A stretch of 64,000 nucleotides of DNA from Leptospira selangorensis (GCF_004769405.1 NZ_RQES01000010.1:62001-126000); one strand, 5' to 3'; numbered from the stretch's first letter, positions 55,278-63,431 are shown. The notes: a model not told the origin generated them from the letters alone. Made by a program: numbers and translations.

Positions 55278-55371
55278 GCATGGGCGCATGAACGGCCATG
55301 CGCCGATTCCTGAGTGGATATGCGAACCAACGCATATGCCAGTATCTCAAGTTAAATGGGCGAACATTCGC
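55278..55371. repeat. Palindromic multi-hairpin element, copy 2
   Basis: GCATGG...CCATGC (55278-55301) is followed by the perfect 7-bp hairpin ATATGCG-aaccaa-CGCATAT (55318-55337) and the near-palindrome GCGAACATTCGC (55360-55371). It separates two convergent genes. Confidence 0.72.
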
Positions 55372-55380
55372 AAATTCAAA

Positions 55381-55797
55381 TTAACCAGTCGGCATTTTCT
55401 CAAATGCTGTTAACGAAGGATCAATCGGATCCCAAGCTAACCCGCGAATTTTGTAAGTAAGCACATGAGGTGCAAACCGGCCAGGCTCATCCAAACTTCC
55501 CGCATGAACCGCGATCATGTCCGGCATTGCAGCAAAGCGAAGATAAACCGGCGTTCCACATCTTGGGCAGAAGGAGTGGATCTTTATATTCCCGCTATCA
55601 CCCGCAACTTCCCAATGAGTTGCTTCCCCTGTAATTGCCATCTCGGTTCTTGCAGGAAAAGTAAGGTAAGATCCATGTCCAGTCCCACTTCTAAGTTGGC
55701 AGTCTCTACACTGACAATGGTTTTGAAAGATTGGTTCGTGTTTGGTTGTGTAGCGGATTGCGCCGCAAGCACATCCGCCGGTATAAGGTTTGGTCAT
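55381..55797 (-). CDS. GFA family protein (CENP-V/GFA domain)
   Basis: A 138-aa zinc protein of the GFA (glutathione-dependent formaldehyde-activating) family. The Cys pattern G-G-C-A-C-G, H-C-Q-C-R-D-C-Q and F-C-P-R-C-G-T matches the two zinc sites. The true activity of most members is uncertain. It overlaps the upstream SRPBCC gene by 4 bases (ATGA), so it is the third gene of an arsR-SRPBCC-GFA operon. Confidence 0.9.
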   Translation of the reverse strand: MTKPYTGGCACGAIRYTTKHEPIFQNHCQCRDCQLRSGTGHGSYLTFPARTEMAITGEATHWEVAGDSGNIKIHSFCPRCGTPVYLRFAAMPDMIAVHAGSLDEPGRFAPHVLTYKIRGLAWDPIDPSLTAFEKMPTG

Positions 55798-56273
55798 GAG
55801 AGATTCCCACTGGAAGCAGACTTTGGCTTAGCAAATACATCAATACCCTGTCCCGTTTCCAATAAAGATTTCAGACTGGAAAGAACGATCGGCCAACCTT
55901 GTTGGATCCCTTTCGCCATTCCGCTACCTGCTTCTAGTTCATCGTGAGTAACCGTTAATCTCGCCATATCGTCATAAGCTTCTATATTAAAAGTCACTCG
56001 ACTATAACTTTCAGGATCGGCTGCTTGTGAAGGACTCGCCCAAGAAATGACAAGACGAGTCGGCGGAACAACTTCGACCACCTTTCCTACAATATTCACT
56101 GTACGATCGTTAGCACGCACATGTTCCCAGGTTGCACCAGGTTTCCAGTCGGAAATATTTTCATGTCCCCAATAGAGGCGTGTAATCTCAGGTTTCATAA
56201 TTGCCTCGAACACCTTCTCCGGTGTCGAGCGTATATATGTTACGTAGACAAAGCTAGTTTTCTCTTTACTCAT
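55794..56273 (-). CDS. SRPBCC/AHSA1-domain protein
   Basis: About 159 aa from ATG 56273 (GGAGAGA upstream on the minus strand). The SRPBCC fold is recognised from F-V-Y-V-T-Y-I-R-S-T-P-E-K-V-F-E-A-I and the W-P-I-V-L-S-S-L-K-S-L-L-E end helix. These domains bind hydrophobic ligands; the genes are commonly paired with ArsR-type regulators, as here. It overlaps arsR by 8 bases and GFA by 4. A longer form from 56363 would lie inside arsR and is rejected. Confidence 0.88.
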   Translation of the reverse strand: MSKEKTSFVYVTYIRSTPEKVFEAIMKPEITRLYWGHENISDWKPGATWEHVRANDRTVNIVGKVVEVVPPTRLVISWASPSQAADPESYSRVTFNIEAYDDMARLTVTHDELEAGSGMAKGIQQGWPIVLSSLKSLLETGQGIDVFAKPKSASSGNLS

Positions 56274-56589
56274 TATTCTCTCCTTCAAGTTCCTTCTTAA
56301 GGTCATGCAGCAAACTAAGTCGCTGGTGTTCGAATTTTCGCACCCACCGTTCATACACCTCATGCAGTGGCACGGGATTGATGAAATGTAATTTCTCCCT
56401 GCCCCGCCAAACAGTGCTGATCAGATTGGCCGCCTCAAGGATCCCGATATGCTGAGTGGTAGATTGCCGAGTCATGTCAAGGTGCTCACAAAGTTGACCC
56501 AAGGTTTGGCCGTTCTTCTCGTATAGAAGATCCAGCAGCTTTCTTCGTGTCGGGTCTCCCAGCGCCTTGAAAACATTATCAGCATCCAT
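56266..56589 (-). CDS. ArsR-family repressor 1
   Basis: A 107-aa winged-helix regulator: F-K-A-L-G-D-P-T-R-R-K-L-L-D-L-L near the start and the recognition segment L-D-M-T-R-Q-S-T-T-Q-H-I-G-I-L. The C-V-C metal motif of classical ArsR is absent, so it probably senses something other than arsenite. First gene of an operon with SRPBCC and GFA; a good promoter with an internal dyad lies upstream. Confidence 0.9.
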   Translation of the reverse strand: MDADNVFKALGDPTRRKLLDLLYEKNGQTLGQLCEHLDMTRQSTTQHIGILEAANLISTVWRGREKLHFINPVPLHEVYERWVRKFEHQRLSLLHDLKKELEGENNE

Positions 56590-56608
56590 TCGTTGCGTTT
56601 CTGAAAAA

Positions 56609-56638
56609 ATAATATGCAGGCAAATGACTGCATGTCAA
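56609..56638 (-). promoter_or_regulatory. Promoter of arsR-SRPBCC-GFA operon
   Basis: On the minus strand TTGACA (56633-56638), 18-base spacer, TATTAT (56609-56614). This is a strong sigma-70-type promoter 20-odd bases upstream of the ATG. Confidence 0.6.
56614..56633. promoter_or_regulatory. Probable ArsR operator inside promoter
   Basis: ATGCAG, eight bases, CTGCAT fill the spacer between the -35 and -10 boxes, a typical position for autorepression by the ArsR-like product. Confidence 0.5.
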
Positions 56639-56737
56639 CTAGAATACTCAAAAAATTACTAGCGAACAGATAAATAAATAGATCGACCACCCAAGTAAAA
56701 GTGAAGCCTATACTAGCCAAATGGAGGATCCGAAAAA

Positions 56738-57178
56738 ATGGCAGTGAAACGAATGGACAATGTTGGTATTGTTGTGGAAGACCTTCCATCCACGATTGCT
56801 ATATTCCAAGAAATAGGTTTAGAGTTAGAAGGACAAATGAGAGTCGAAGGATCCTGGGCGGACCACGTAGTAGGGCTTGAAGGAATGCAAGTCGATATGG
56901 CGATGATGAAAACACCCGATGGACATAGTCGACTGGAATTGTCTAAATTTATAAGACCGAAACCAATAAGTCGGGAACCGAAGAATGCTCCCTCCAACAC
57001 TTTAGGTTATCTTCGTGTAATGTTTGCAGTCACAGATATCAAAGACACTGTTACGCGACTGGAAAAGCATGGAGTTACGCTCGTTGGTAAATTGGAACAG
57101 TACGAAGATACTTATCTTCTATGTTATTTGCGAACCCCTGAAGGATTTATCATCGCACTCGCCGAAGAACTCAAATAA
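56738..57178 (+). CDS. VOC-family (glyoxalase/bleomycin-resistance) protein
   Basis: A 146-aa VOC protein: two beta-alpha-beta-beta-beta modules, with N-V-G-I-V-V-E-D-L-P-S-T-I near the start and T-P-E-G-F-I-I-A-L-A-E-E at the end. Metal ligands such as the C-terminal Glu are plausible. It could be an isomerase, a dioxygenase or a binding protein. Divergent from the arsR-SRPBCC-GFA operon; a DUF2200 gene follows 50 bases later. Confidence 0.87.
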   Translation: MAVKRMDNVGIVVEDLPSTIAIFQEIGLELEGQMRVEGSWADHVVGLEGMQVDMAMMKTPDGHSRLELSKFIRPKPISREPKNAPSNTLGYLRVMFAVTDIKDTVTRLEKHGVTLVGKLEQYEDTYLLCYLRTPEGFIIALAEELK

Positions 57179-57228
57179 AGTTTTAATAGTTAAATGAGCA
57201 CCGAGCAATAAATAAGGTTATAGATCAA

Positions 57229-57585
57229 ATGGAAAATTCAAAAGTATTCGCTATGTCTTTCTCAAAGGTTTATCCTCTATACATACAAAAGGCGGAACGG
57301 AAAGGAAGAACCAAAGCAGAAGTAGATAAGATCATCTATTGGCTCACCGGATATGATTCTAAAAGTTTTCAAAAACAACTTAAGAATGAAGTGAATTTCG
57401 AAGAATTTTTCGATCAAGCTCCTCATCTCAACGATAATGTTTCGCTGATCAAAGGAGTGGTCTGCGGTATTCGTGTAGAAGATGTAGAAGATAAACTTAT
57501 GCAGAAGATTCGTTATCTTGATAAGTTGGTAGATGAATTGGCCAAAGGAAAGGCCATGGAGAAAATATTACGTGGATCTGTTTAG
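57229..57585 (+). CDS. DUF2200 family protein
   Basis: A 118-aa small soluble protein matching DUF2200: [18 protein letters not shown], then I-I-Y-W-L-T-G-Y and [11 protein letters not shown]. Function is unknown for the family. It is followed by a weak hairpin and then repeat element copy 3. Confidence 0.88.
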   Translation: MENSKVFAMSFSKVYPLYIQKAERKGRTKAEVDKIIYWLTGYDSKSFQKQLKNEVNFEEFFDQAPHLNDNVSLIKGVVCGIRVEDVEDKLMQKIRYLDKLVDELAKGKAMEKILRGSV

Positions 57586-57601
57586 TGAATCCTTTTGTTT
57601 A

Positions 57602-57626
57602 AATTGGTAGAAGGTCCTAACCAATT
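57602..57626 (+). terminator. Weak hairpin after DUF2200 gene
   Basis: AATTGGT, 11 bases, ACCAATT: a 7-bp stem 16 bases past the stop, AT-rich and without a T run. Confidence 0.3.
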
Positions 57627-57646
57627 GAGAATCTGACCTCGTCGCT

Positions 57647-57703
57647 GCATGGGCGAATATGCGCCCATGCAACTCCTATCTGGTGAATATTTGAGCCAAT
57701 ATT
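57647..57703. repeat. Palindromic multi-hairpin element, copy 3
   Basis: GCATGGGCG...GCGCCCATGC (57647-57670) is followed by AATATT-tgagcc-AATATT (57686-57703). The second hairpin keeps its pairing with different bases than copy 2. The third palindrome seen in copies 1 and 2 is missing. Confidence 0.68.
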
Positions 57704-57707
57704 GGAT

Positions 57708-58220
57708 TTATCCTAGGAGCTCTTCCAATAGTTTATCGAGTACTATGCAAAGATCCTTCCAAGCTTCAACTGCACCAATTTCCGCCTCTCGCACTTCTGC
57801 AGAAGCGAATTTGACCATGTGAGTCATTAGAGTTAGATTGCCTTCAGTTGTAAAGGTGCGCGACTCTACAGTAGCATCCGGATTTTGTGGACCATCCGGA
57901 TTAAACGTGGACATGTCTGTCGCATAATTCTCGTTATTCGCTATTTTCTCAGGCACGATTACCTCGAGGAATTTTCCATAAACGCCCATTCTGGTTCCAT
58001 TTTGATCTACAAAGACGTATAAATAATTACCGCCAACCCTAAGATCATTCTTTATACTCTCTAGTTTCCAACCTTCGGGACCAGTCAACCAACGAAGCAT
58101 CAACTCCGGTTTTGTAAAACAATCGAATACCAATTGACGAGGCGCGGCAAAATAACGTGTAGCGACAACTTCTCTTTCGCCTCGAAGCTCTACCTTCAGT
58201 TCTTTTATATCTGCTTTCAT
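57708..58220 (-). CDS. SRPBCC/AHSA1-domain protein 2
   Basis: A 170-aa SRPBCC protein: T-R-Y-F-A-A-P-R-Q-L-V-F-D-C-F-T, then W-L-T-G-P-E-G-W and the C-terminal helix W-K-D-L-C-I-V-L-D-K-L-L. Function is unknown; it resembles the activator-of-Hsp90 homology group that bacteria pair with ArsR-type regulators. Two bases separate it from arsR 2, so the pair is one transcription unit. It is distinct in sequence from the SRPBCC at 55794. Confidence 0.88.
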   Translation of the reverse strand: MKADIKELKVELRGEREVVATRYFAAPRQLVFDCFTKPELMLRWLTGPEGWKLESIKNDLRVGGNYLYVFVDQNGTRMGVYGKFLEVIVPEKIANNENYATDMSTFNPDGPQNPDATVESRTFTTEGNLTLMTHMVKFASAEVREAEIGAVEAWKDLCIVLDKLLEELLG

Positions 58221-58222
58221 TT

Positions 58223-58561
58223 CTATTCATCTCCTATTGTTTGCATCGTCTTCAATTCTTCGAGTAGCCCATCGAGCGATTGATAGCGCTTCTCCCATAT
58301 CTGGCGGTATTTCTCAATCCAATCCGTAGCTTTTTTGAGAGGAGCAGTTTCCAATCTGCGTGGGCGCTCCTGCGCACGGATAGTGGTCGAAATAAGACCC
58401 GCTTCCTCCAAAACTTTGAGATGCCGCGAAATAGCCGGCTGGCTCATTTTGAAGGGTTTAGCGAGCTCCATAACTGTTAAATCCTGTTTTGCGAGACGCA
58501 TGAGTATCGCTCTACGAGTTGAGTCAGCAAGCGCGGCAAAGGTAGAATCGAGGTTTTGCAT
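58223..58561 (-). CDS. ArsR-family repressor 2
   Basis: A 112-aa winged-helix regulator: F-A-A-L-A-D-S-T-R-R-A-I-L-M-R-L-A and F-K-M-S-Q-P-A-I-S-R-H-L-K-V-L-E-E-A-G-L-I. No ArsR-type Cys metal site is seen. The promoter upstream carries TTGACA and an AT-rich dyad, so autoregulation is likely. Confidence 0.92.
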   Translation of the reverse strand: MQNLDSTFAALADSTRRAILMRLAKQDLTVMELAKPFKMSQPAISRHLKVLEEAGLISTTIRAQERPRRLETAPLKKATDWIEKYRQIWEKRYQSLDGLLEELKTMQTIGDE

Positions 58562-58571
58562 AGCTAAGTTA

Positions 58572-58595
58572 TTATATAATCATATAGTTATATAA
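58572..58595. promoter_or_regulatory. Probable ArsR 2 operator
   Basis: TTATATAA, eight bases, TTATATAA: each arm is itself palindromic and the pair spans the -10 box and the start-site area of the arsR 2 promoter. Confidence 0.5.
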
Positions 58596-58609
58596 AGAAG
58601 AAATGTCAA
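58581..58609 (-). promoter_or_regulatory. Promoter of arsR-SRPBCC operon 2
   Basis: On the minus strand TTGACA (58604-58609), 17-base spacer, TATATG (58581-58586), 20 bases upstream of the arsR 2 ATG. Confidence 0.6.
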
Positions 58610-58664
58610 TCCTTTTTTTAAACGTCTTTTTTCAATAGGGACCAAGGAAAAATCGCGGAACGAT

Positions 58665-60017
58665 TTATAAGGGGAGCGTCAAAAGCTGCTTATATCTTCT
58701 CCTAAACTCTTCGTTTGGGATCCTATCTTCTCCTGCTCGTCGAAGATCAGCCAAGAGCCCATTGACAAAATACATTTCAATCTCTCCTTTATTTTTGGCA
58801 GGTACTGCTCCCCTGTATTCGCAGTCGAAGAAATCTTTTACCAATTCATAAGTAGTGCCGGAAATATTGATACGACCTGGAATACCGGATGATTCACAGC
58901 GGCTTGCGGTATTGACCGTATCGCTCCAAACGTCATATGCAAACTTCTTCTCGCCAATTACACCTGCTATCAAATCGCCGGAATGAATTCCGAGTCGAAG
59001 CTCCCAGTATGGTAGGCCTTGGTTCGCCTTAATTTCTTTCATTTGATTCATGAAGGCCTGGATTTCCAGAGCGGCCATCACGCAGTCGACCGCATGTGTT
59101 CGATTCGATTCCGGGATACTACCCGCGAACATGTAACTGTCCCCGATCGTCTTGAGCTTCTCGAGCTTATGTCTCTCCATTACACTATCAAAATAAGAGA
59201 AACAACGATCAAGCTCCGCAACGAGTTCCGTGGGTGATAGAGTTTCCGCAATCTGAGTGAAACCCTTGAAGTCTGTAAAACAAACCGTTGCACTACGATG
59301 CAAGCGAGGTTCTGAAACTCCCTTCTCTTTCAACTCTTGAGCAATTTCTTCCGGCAATATATTAAGAAGCAATTGCTCCGACTTTTTATGCTCTTCCGTT
59401 AACTTTGCTTCTGCCAAATCTACCGCTTTCACAAATTGGTAAACAACCAGAACAAAAGTAAAACATAGTAAGACCAAAGGGGGCATAAGATATTCGGCAG
59501 GTACTACCCATCTCGGTGGACCAAATATCGCATGCCCGCCTAAAACTTTATAATAATACTGGCTAAAAAGAAAAAGCCCTAATGGCAAAATAGAGATTAC
59601 GACCCTTACAGTATTAAACTTCTTAGAGATCATTAGAAATGACAAAGTGGAAGTAAGCAGAAACGCTAACGGTGCAGGATCATCCGCTTGAGACATTGTC
59701 AGCGCCAAAAGGTGATAATTAACAGCGACTAATGTAATTACCGCAGATAAATTATAATAACGTAATCTTAATAAATAAAATGCAAATAGTAACGGAATGA
59801 TAAGAAGGAAATAATGGATAAAAGAGAAGGTATGGGTTTCAGGAGGTTCATTAAAATAGATTGAGACAACTAGTAGTGTCGGAATCATAAGCATACTCAA
59901 TTGAGTGTAAAATGTAGTTCGGACCGGCCTTGATTCGGATTGAGTCAGACCACTAGTGATTTTTTTAGCCTGAAACCATTCTCGTATCGCATTCAGCATA
60001 TCATTTACTTTTTTCAT
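58665..60017 (-). CDS. Membrane class III adenylate/guanylate cyclase
   Basis: A 450-aa cyclase. About six membrane helices occupy residues ~35-200, a short coiled segment (E-A-K-L-T-E-E-H-K-K-S-E) links to the catalytic domain from ~240. Metal-binding V-C-F-T-D-F-K-G-F-T, then K-L-K-T-I-G-D-S-Y-M-F-A-G, and G-I-H-S-G-D-L-I-A-G-V-I-G are intact. It should make cAMP (or cGMP); Leptospira carries many such cyclases. The gene at 60041 ends 23 bases upstream, on the same strand. Confidence 0.93.
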   Translation of the reverse strand: MKKVNDMLNAIREWFQAKKITSGLTQSESRPVRTTFYTQLSMLMIPTLLVVSIYFNEPPETHTFSFIHYFLLIIPLLFAFYLLRLRYYNLSAVITLVAVNYHLLALTMSQADDPAPLAFLLTSTLSFLMISKKFNTVRVVISILPLGLFLFSQYYYKVLGGHAIFGPPRWVVPAEYLMPPLVLLCFTFVLVVYQFVKAVDLAEAKLTEEHKKSEQLLLNILPEEIAQELKEKGVSEPRLHRSATVCFTDFKGFTQIAETLSPTELVAELDRCFSYFDSVMERHKLEKLKTIGDSYMFAGSIPESNRTHAVDCVMAALEIQAFMNQMKEIKANQGLPYWELRLGIHSGDLIAGVIGEKKFAYDVWSDTVNTASRCESSGIPGRINISGTTYELVKDFFDCEYRGAVPAKNKGEIEMYFVNGLLADLRRAGEDRIPNEEFRRRYKQLLTLPL

Positions 60018-60040
60018 TCCGAATTTGCCCTCTTTTCATT

Positions 60041-61249
60041 CTAACGTGCTAAGTCCTGTAATTGTTTTACCTTCTGGTCCTTTTCCGGAGACTCGAAAGC
60101 TTTTAAGGAGAAAGTATTCAGATTATATTCCTTAGTAGTATAGTTGTCTTTATTATAAGGACCAACTAACTCTTTATCAGGCTCAGTCGTTTTTGCAGCA
60201 AGGATCCTTCTCATTCCTTCTTCTCCTTGCCCAAACCAATCCGGATCTACTGCAAGATTGACCCTATGACCTCTCAATTGAGTCAAAGCATAAGGTCCCT
60301 CGTATCCGCTTTCTCGGATCAATTTACCGAAAAACAAAAATTCGACTTCTTGTCTTCCTGCATTCAATTTACCGTCGAAACTCGCCCAAGCGATCGGATC
60401 CCCATTTCCTGCATTTACAAGATTGGCTTCTAAATGATAAGTACCTGCTTTGAATACGTTTACTCCCGTCTTTAGGCTCAAAGAACCGTCTCTTGGAACA
60501 TCTAAAAAGTATCCGCTCCATTCTGCAGGTTGGTAAGGAGAAGAGAAGAAGGAGGACAGGACTTTACCCTGCTTCTTCTCTTTTGCGTATTCGAATTCCA
60601 CTTCCATGAACATATCCCCCCAGTCCTTGTAGGTGGGCCTCCATTCGAAGGTAAAAACATTATCCTTAGCGTGAGCATCCCCATCTATTCCCTTATCATT
60701 CCCGTCAGGAGGAAGGGCCACAAATTTGTTTCCGTCGAATTCTTTCCAAAGTTTTACATTACGAATATTTAATGGGACTTTCTCAAAATTGCTCGTATTA
60801 AAACATTCCAAAGTGATATGAAGAGGCTCCTTCACACCTATCGCAGCCCATTGTAAAGGTTGTAATTTACAGGAATATCCGTTTGGTTTTTTATCCTCAG
60901 GTTTATCCACCATCGCGATCGGAGAAAGTTGGATAAAATAAGGATTTGTGAGATCTTCGTTATACTTGGTCAAAGGTCTCGAGTTAGGTGGATACTCAGA
61001 CCATTCTAAATAATCTTTTAAAACTTTTTCAGGAGGAATGGATTCATCCAGACTTCCTAAAAAGTCAGGATTGTCCGATGCAGAACCACCACCCGGAGGA
61101 CTTCCTTTCGCCATCCATTCAGCTTTTGCTTTTTTCTCTTCTTCCGATAAGAACCAACCGTTCTCTTCAGCCTCATCCCTTAATAGATAGAAAACCAAGG
61201 CGGCTGCAATCGCAAGGCCAAGGTAGATAAAAATTTTTTTTTGACTCAT
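60041..61249 (-). CDS. Membrane-anchored protein of unknown function
   Basis: A 402-aa protein with one N-terminal helix (I-F-I-Y-L-G-L-A-I-A-A-A-L-V-F-Y-L-L) and then a Gly/Pro/Ser-rich linker (G-S-P-P-G-G-G-S-A-S). The remainder is beta-rich with Ig-like features: T-F-E-W-R-P-T-Y-K-D-W-G-D, W-S-G-Y-F-L-D-V-P-R-D-G-S-L and F-K-A-G-T-Y-H-L-E-A-N. Probably periplasmic. No family recognised. It may be co-transcribed with the cyclase 23 bases downstream. Confidence 0.7.
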   Translation of the reverse strand: MSQKKIFIYLGLAIAAALVFYLLRDEAEENGWFLSEEEKKAKAEWMAKGSPPGGGSASDNPDFLGSLDESIPPEKVLKDYLEWSEYPPNSRPLTKYNEDLTNPYFIQLSPIAMVDKPEDKKPNGYSCKLQPLQWAAIGVKEPLHITLECFNTSNFEKVPLNIRNVKLWKEFDGNKFVALPPDGNDKGIDGDAHAKDNVFTFEWRPTYKDWGDMFMEVEFEYAKEKKQGKVLSSFFSSPYQPAEWSGYFLDVPRDGSLSLKTGVNVFKAGTYHLEANLVNAGNGDPIAWASFDGKLNAGRQEVEFLFFGKLIRESGYEGPYALTQLRGHRVNLAVDPDWFGQGEEGMRRILAAKTTEPDKELVGPYNKDNYTTKEYNLNTFSLKAFESPEKDQKVKQLQDLAR

Positions 61250-61668
61250 CTCTAAATTTTCAATGCCCAGTACAGGCTCACCTATATATGAAATGCAAGA
61301 CCATTCTCAACCTTTATTTTAAGAATCTCTAAAGAAGAAATTCCCTAACCCTTTTGGACTAATTTCATTAGAACGAATTCTTTTAGGTCCTATTGTTTGG
61401 TTTGCCAATCTTCTTATTTTCCACTTACAAATCCTTGTAACAATTGTTTGGAAATAAATTGTAACTAACACTGCATGCTATTGTAGCGTACGCTATATAT
61501 CATAATTTTGTAATGCACCTTTTGATTTGAGTAGATTTTTACATTCTACCCGTTATGTTAAAAAAAGTCCAATCACTTGACTCAAAAAGCCACTTACCCC
61601 ATACTTGTAGACCGGGAAAATCAAAAGCTATGGTTTTGGTTTTCCCAAAAGATCGGAGAATAGAGAAG
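61250..61668. other. Intergenic region before secreted hydrolase
   Basis: 419 AT-rich bases. It includes a perfect 12-base palindrome (61484-61495), a direct repeat of TTGTAAC (near 61436 and 61459) and an AT-rich tatatatcataat that could be a -10 region. An in-frame ATG at 61555 exists but would bury the signal peptide of the next gene. Confidence 0.45.
61484..61495. promoter_or_regulatory. Perfect palindrome, possible operator
   Basis: TAGCGTACGCTA, a 12-base perfect inverted repeat just before the AT-rich tatatatcataat stretch, about 175 bases upstream of the hydrolase start. Confidence 0.35.
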
Positions 61669-62487
61669 ATGAAAAATTGGAAAAGTATGGTATTGGGATG
61701 TGTTTTCGCATCGTTATTTGTTGGCTCGCTTTCTGCGCAAACCTATACGGTTTTCATTCACGGAAAGTCTGACAGCAACCACAACGGAGTGGGAACTACT
61801 GACGTGAATAATTATTGGGGAAGCGCACCGAACTCTGTGTCCGGAAGCAAAATTTTCGTTGGATACGACGGAACTTCTGACCCAAGAAATTATGGATCGG
61901 CCAGAGCTCAGACCAATATCACTACGGGCTTGAATACATATTGTAAGGGTTCCAACTCCTGCAAGATCGTATGTCATAGCGCGGGTTGTTATGCGATTGA
62001 GTATTGGTTATCTAACTTAGGTGGAACCACTTCTAGCAAAGGTTATAATGTAACTAAAGTTACTGCTTTAGCTTCTGCATCTGGTGGATCCGAGCTTGCT
62101 TCTGCTCTGAATGGTATTACATTCGGATTTGCTGGTAACGCAATGGATAAATCCCTAATTGTTGGAACTGCTCGCGGAGCTTACAACCACAACAACACTG
62201 CAGGTATCACTGTATACCAAGTACCAGGTTATAAAGGTATGGCTGGTGCATCACTGATTCTTCCGGGCGAGGACGATTACGCAGTCGCTTTCCATTCTTC
62301 CTGTGCTTATAATAAGTCGGGCGGAGTTAGCGTTTGCCAATCTTCGTTGACTCAGAGCGAAGGTATTTGGCCGTTCAACTCGAACGTAACCTATACTCAG
62401 TTCCAAGGTCACACGAGAGCTCCTTCCGTAGGATCCTCAGGATTATACTTGAACCACAGTGAATTGAAAAACGAAGGCTGGAGATAA
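61669..62487 (+). CDS. Secreted serine-hydrolase-like protein
   Basis: A 272-aa protein from ATG 61669. The signal peptide (V-L-G-C-V-F-A-S-L-F-V-G-S-L-S-A-Q-T) probably ends at S-A-Q. The mature part opens with Y-T-V-F-I-H-G-K-S and has a nucleophile-elbow-like V-C-H-S-A-G-C (Ser within C-H-S-A-G). His candidates lie in Q-G-H-T-R and L-N-H-S near the C-terminus. The fold suggests a lipase or esterase with disulfides (C-K-G-S-N-S-C-K and others), but family assignment is weak. ATG 61555 is rejected. Confidence 0.7.
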   Translation: MKNWKSMVLGCVFASLFVGSLSAQTYTVFIHGKSDSNHNGVGTTDVNNYWGSAPNSVSGSKIFVGYDGTSDPRNYGSARAQTNITTGLNTYCKGSNSCKIVCHSAGCYAIEYWLSNLGGTTSSKGYNVTKVTALASASGGSELASALNGITFGFAGNAMDKSLIVGTARGAYNHNNTAGITVYQVPGYKGMAGASLILPGEDDYAVAFHSSCAYNKSGGVSVCQSSLTQSEGIWPFNSNVTYTQFQGHTRAPSVGSSGLYLNHSELKNEGWR

Positions 62488-62498
62488 TCCAATCCAAA

Positions 62499-62526
62499 AT
62501 AGCGCGTCGAAAAACCGGCGCGCTAT
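62499..62526 (+). terminator. Terminator after secreted hydrolase
   Basis: ATAGCGCG and CGCGCTAT form a perfect 8-bp stem with a 12-base loop, ending six bases before the next ATG. The following gene may therefore lose read-through. Confidence 0.5.
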
Positions 62527-62531
62527 CGTTT

Positions 62532-63425
62532 ATGAAAATTTTTACCGTTTTACTCCCCTTATTTATATTCCACTGCTCACAAATCCAATGGAGACCCGCA
62601 AGCCTTGCGGTCGAAAGAGGCTGGTCTGAAACCGGCAAAAACATAATCCAAACAGAAGTGATCTATGAAGAGAAGGATGCATGGAATCCTTTGAGCGGAA
62701 CCACTCACAAAAAGAATTACAGAACTATATTCAGAATTTATGAAATATCAGGAGCCGGGAATGATTCCGGGGATCCTCCAATTTATTCTTACGAAATAGG
62801 ATCTTGGACATTACCAGGATCGGTTTATTTTCATTCCGCAACCAATCGTTTATTTTGGATCCAAGGTACGAATGATGAATACGGCGGATCTATTCGTTTT
62901 CCTGCAGTTTGGTCTCCGAAAGGATTTCGTTCCTTTGAGCCTAAAAGTTTTCAAAAAGAAGACCAAACAATCTTTCAATTCGTACCTTCTCCGGATGGAG
63001 GGAAGGCAGCAATTATATTAGGAAAATTGAAATCAGATCTGGAAATAGAATCCCCTACACTGATCATAGCTGATGTAAACGGGCAATCCTCTTCTTATGA
63101 TAGATCTTATTTTGAGTTCCAATTAACAAAATGGGAGGAAACACCCGAATTCAGGATACGTTGGTCGGAGAATTCGAATCTTCTATACATTCGAATACAA
63201 GACAAAGTTTTTAAAACGAATGAAAAGACTAAAAAATTAGAAGACGCAAAAGAATTTCCGGTTTGTTTTTATCCTGCTTCTAGTTTCGGACCAGTGGGGA
63301 TCAGTCCGGGAGGAAAAGGTGGAGATTCGGATATCGCAAGAGATATGGAAGCTCCACCATTCAAACGTTATAAGGACAAACCCTTGGTCAAAAGTTTAAA
63401 TCAGACCAAGGATTGTAGCCAATAA
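62532..63425 (+). CDS. Lipoprotein of unknown function
   Basis: A 297-aa protein with a short signal peptide and lipobox F-I-F-H-C (Cys about 15). The mature region is beta-rich with repeated W and Y strands (I-Y-S-Y-E-I-G-S-W, F-Q-F-V-P-S-P-D-G-G-K-A, F-R-I-R-W-S-E-N-S-N-L-L-Y-I), a pattern resembling WD/TolB-type beta-propeller blades. Function unknown. It starts 44 bases after the hydrolase stop. Confidence 0.68.
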   Translation: MKIFTVLLPLFIFHCSQIQWRPASLAVERGWSETGKNIIQTEVIYEEKDAWNPLSGTTHKKNYRTIFRIYEISGAGNDSGDPPIYSYEIGSWTLPGSVYFHSATNRLFWIQGTNDEYGGSIRFPAVWSPKGFRSFEPKSFQKEDQTIFQFVPSPDGGKAAIILGKLKSDLEIESPTLIIADVNGQSSSYDRSYFEFQLTKWEETPEFRIRWSENSNLLYIRIQDKVFKTNEKTKKLEDAKEFPVCFYPASSFGPVGISPGGKGGDSDIARDMEAPPFKRYKDKPLVKSLNQTKDCSQ

Positions 63426-63431
63426 GATCGG

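Noticed and set aside
55465..55947. 160-aa plus-strand frame across the GFA and SRPBCC genes
   Set aside because: Antisense to two well-supported genes and without family similarity.
53698..57703. attC sites of an integron
   Set aside because: Cargo genes and hairpins fit in spirit, but consistent GTTRRRY/RYYYAAC cores are not found in the three copies, gene orientation is mixed, and no integrase is in the window.
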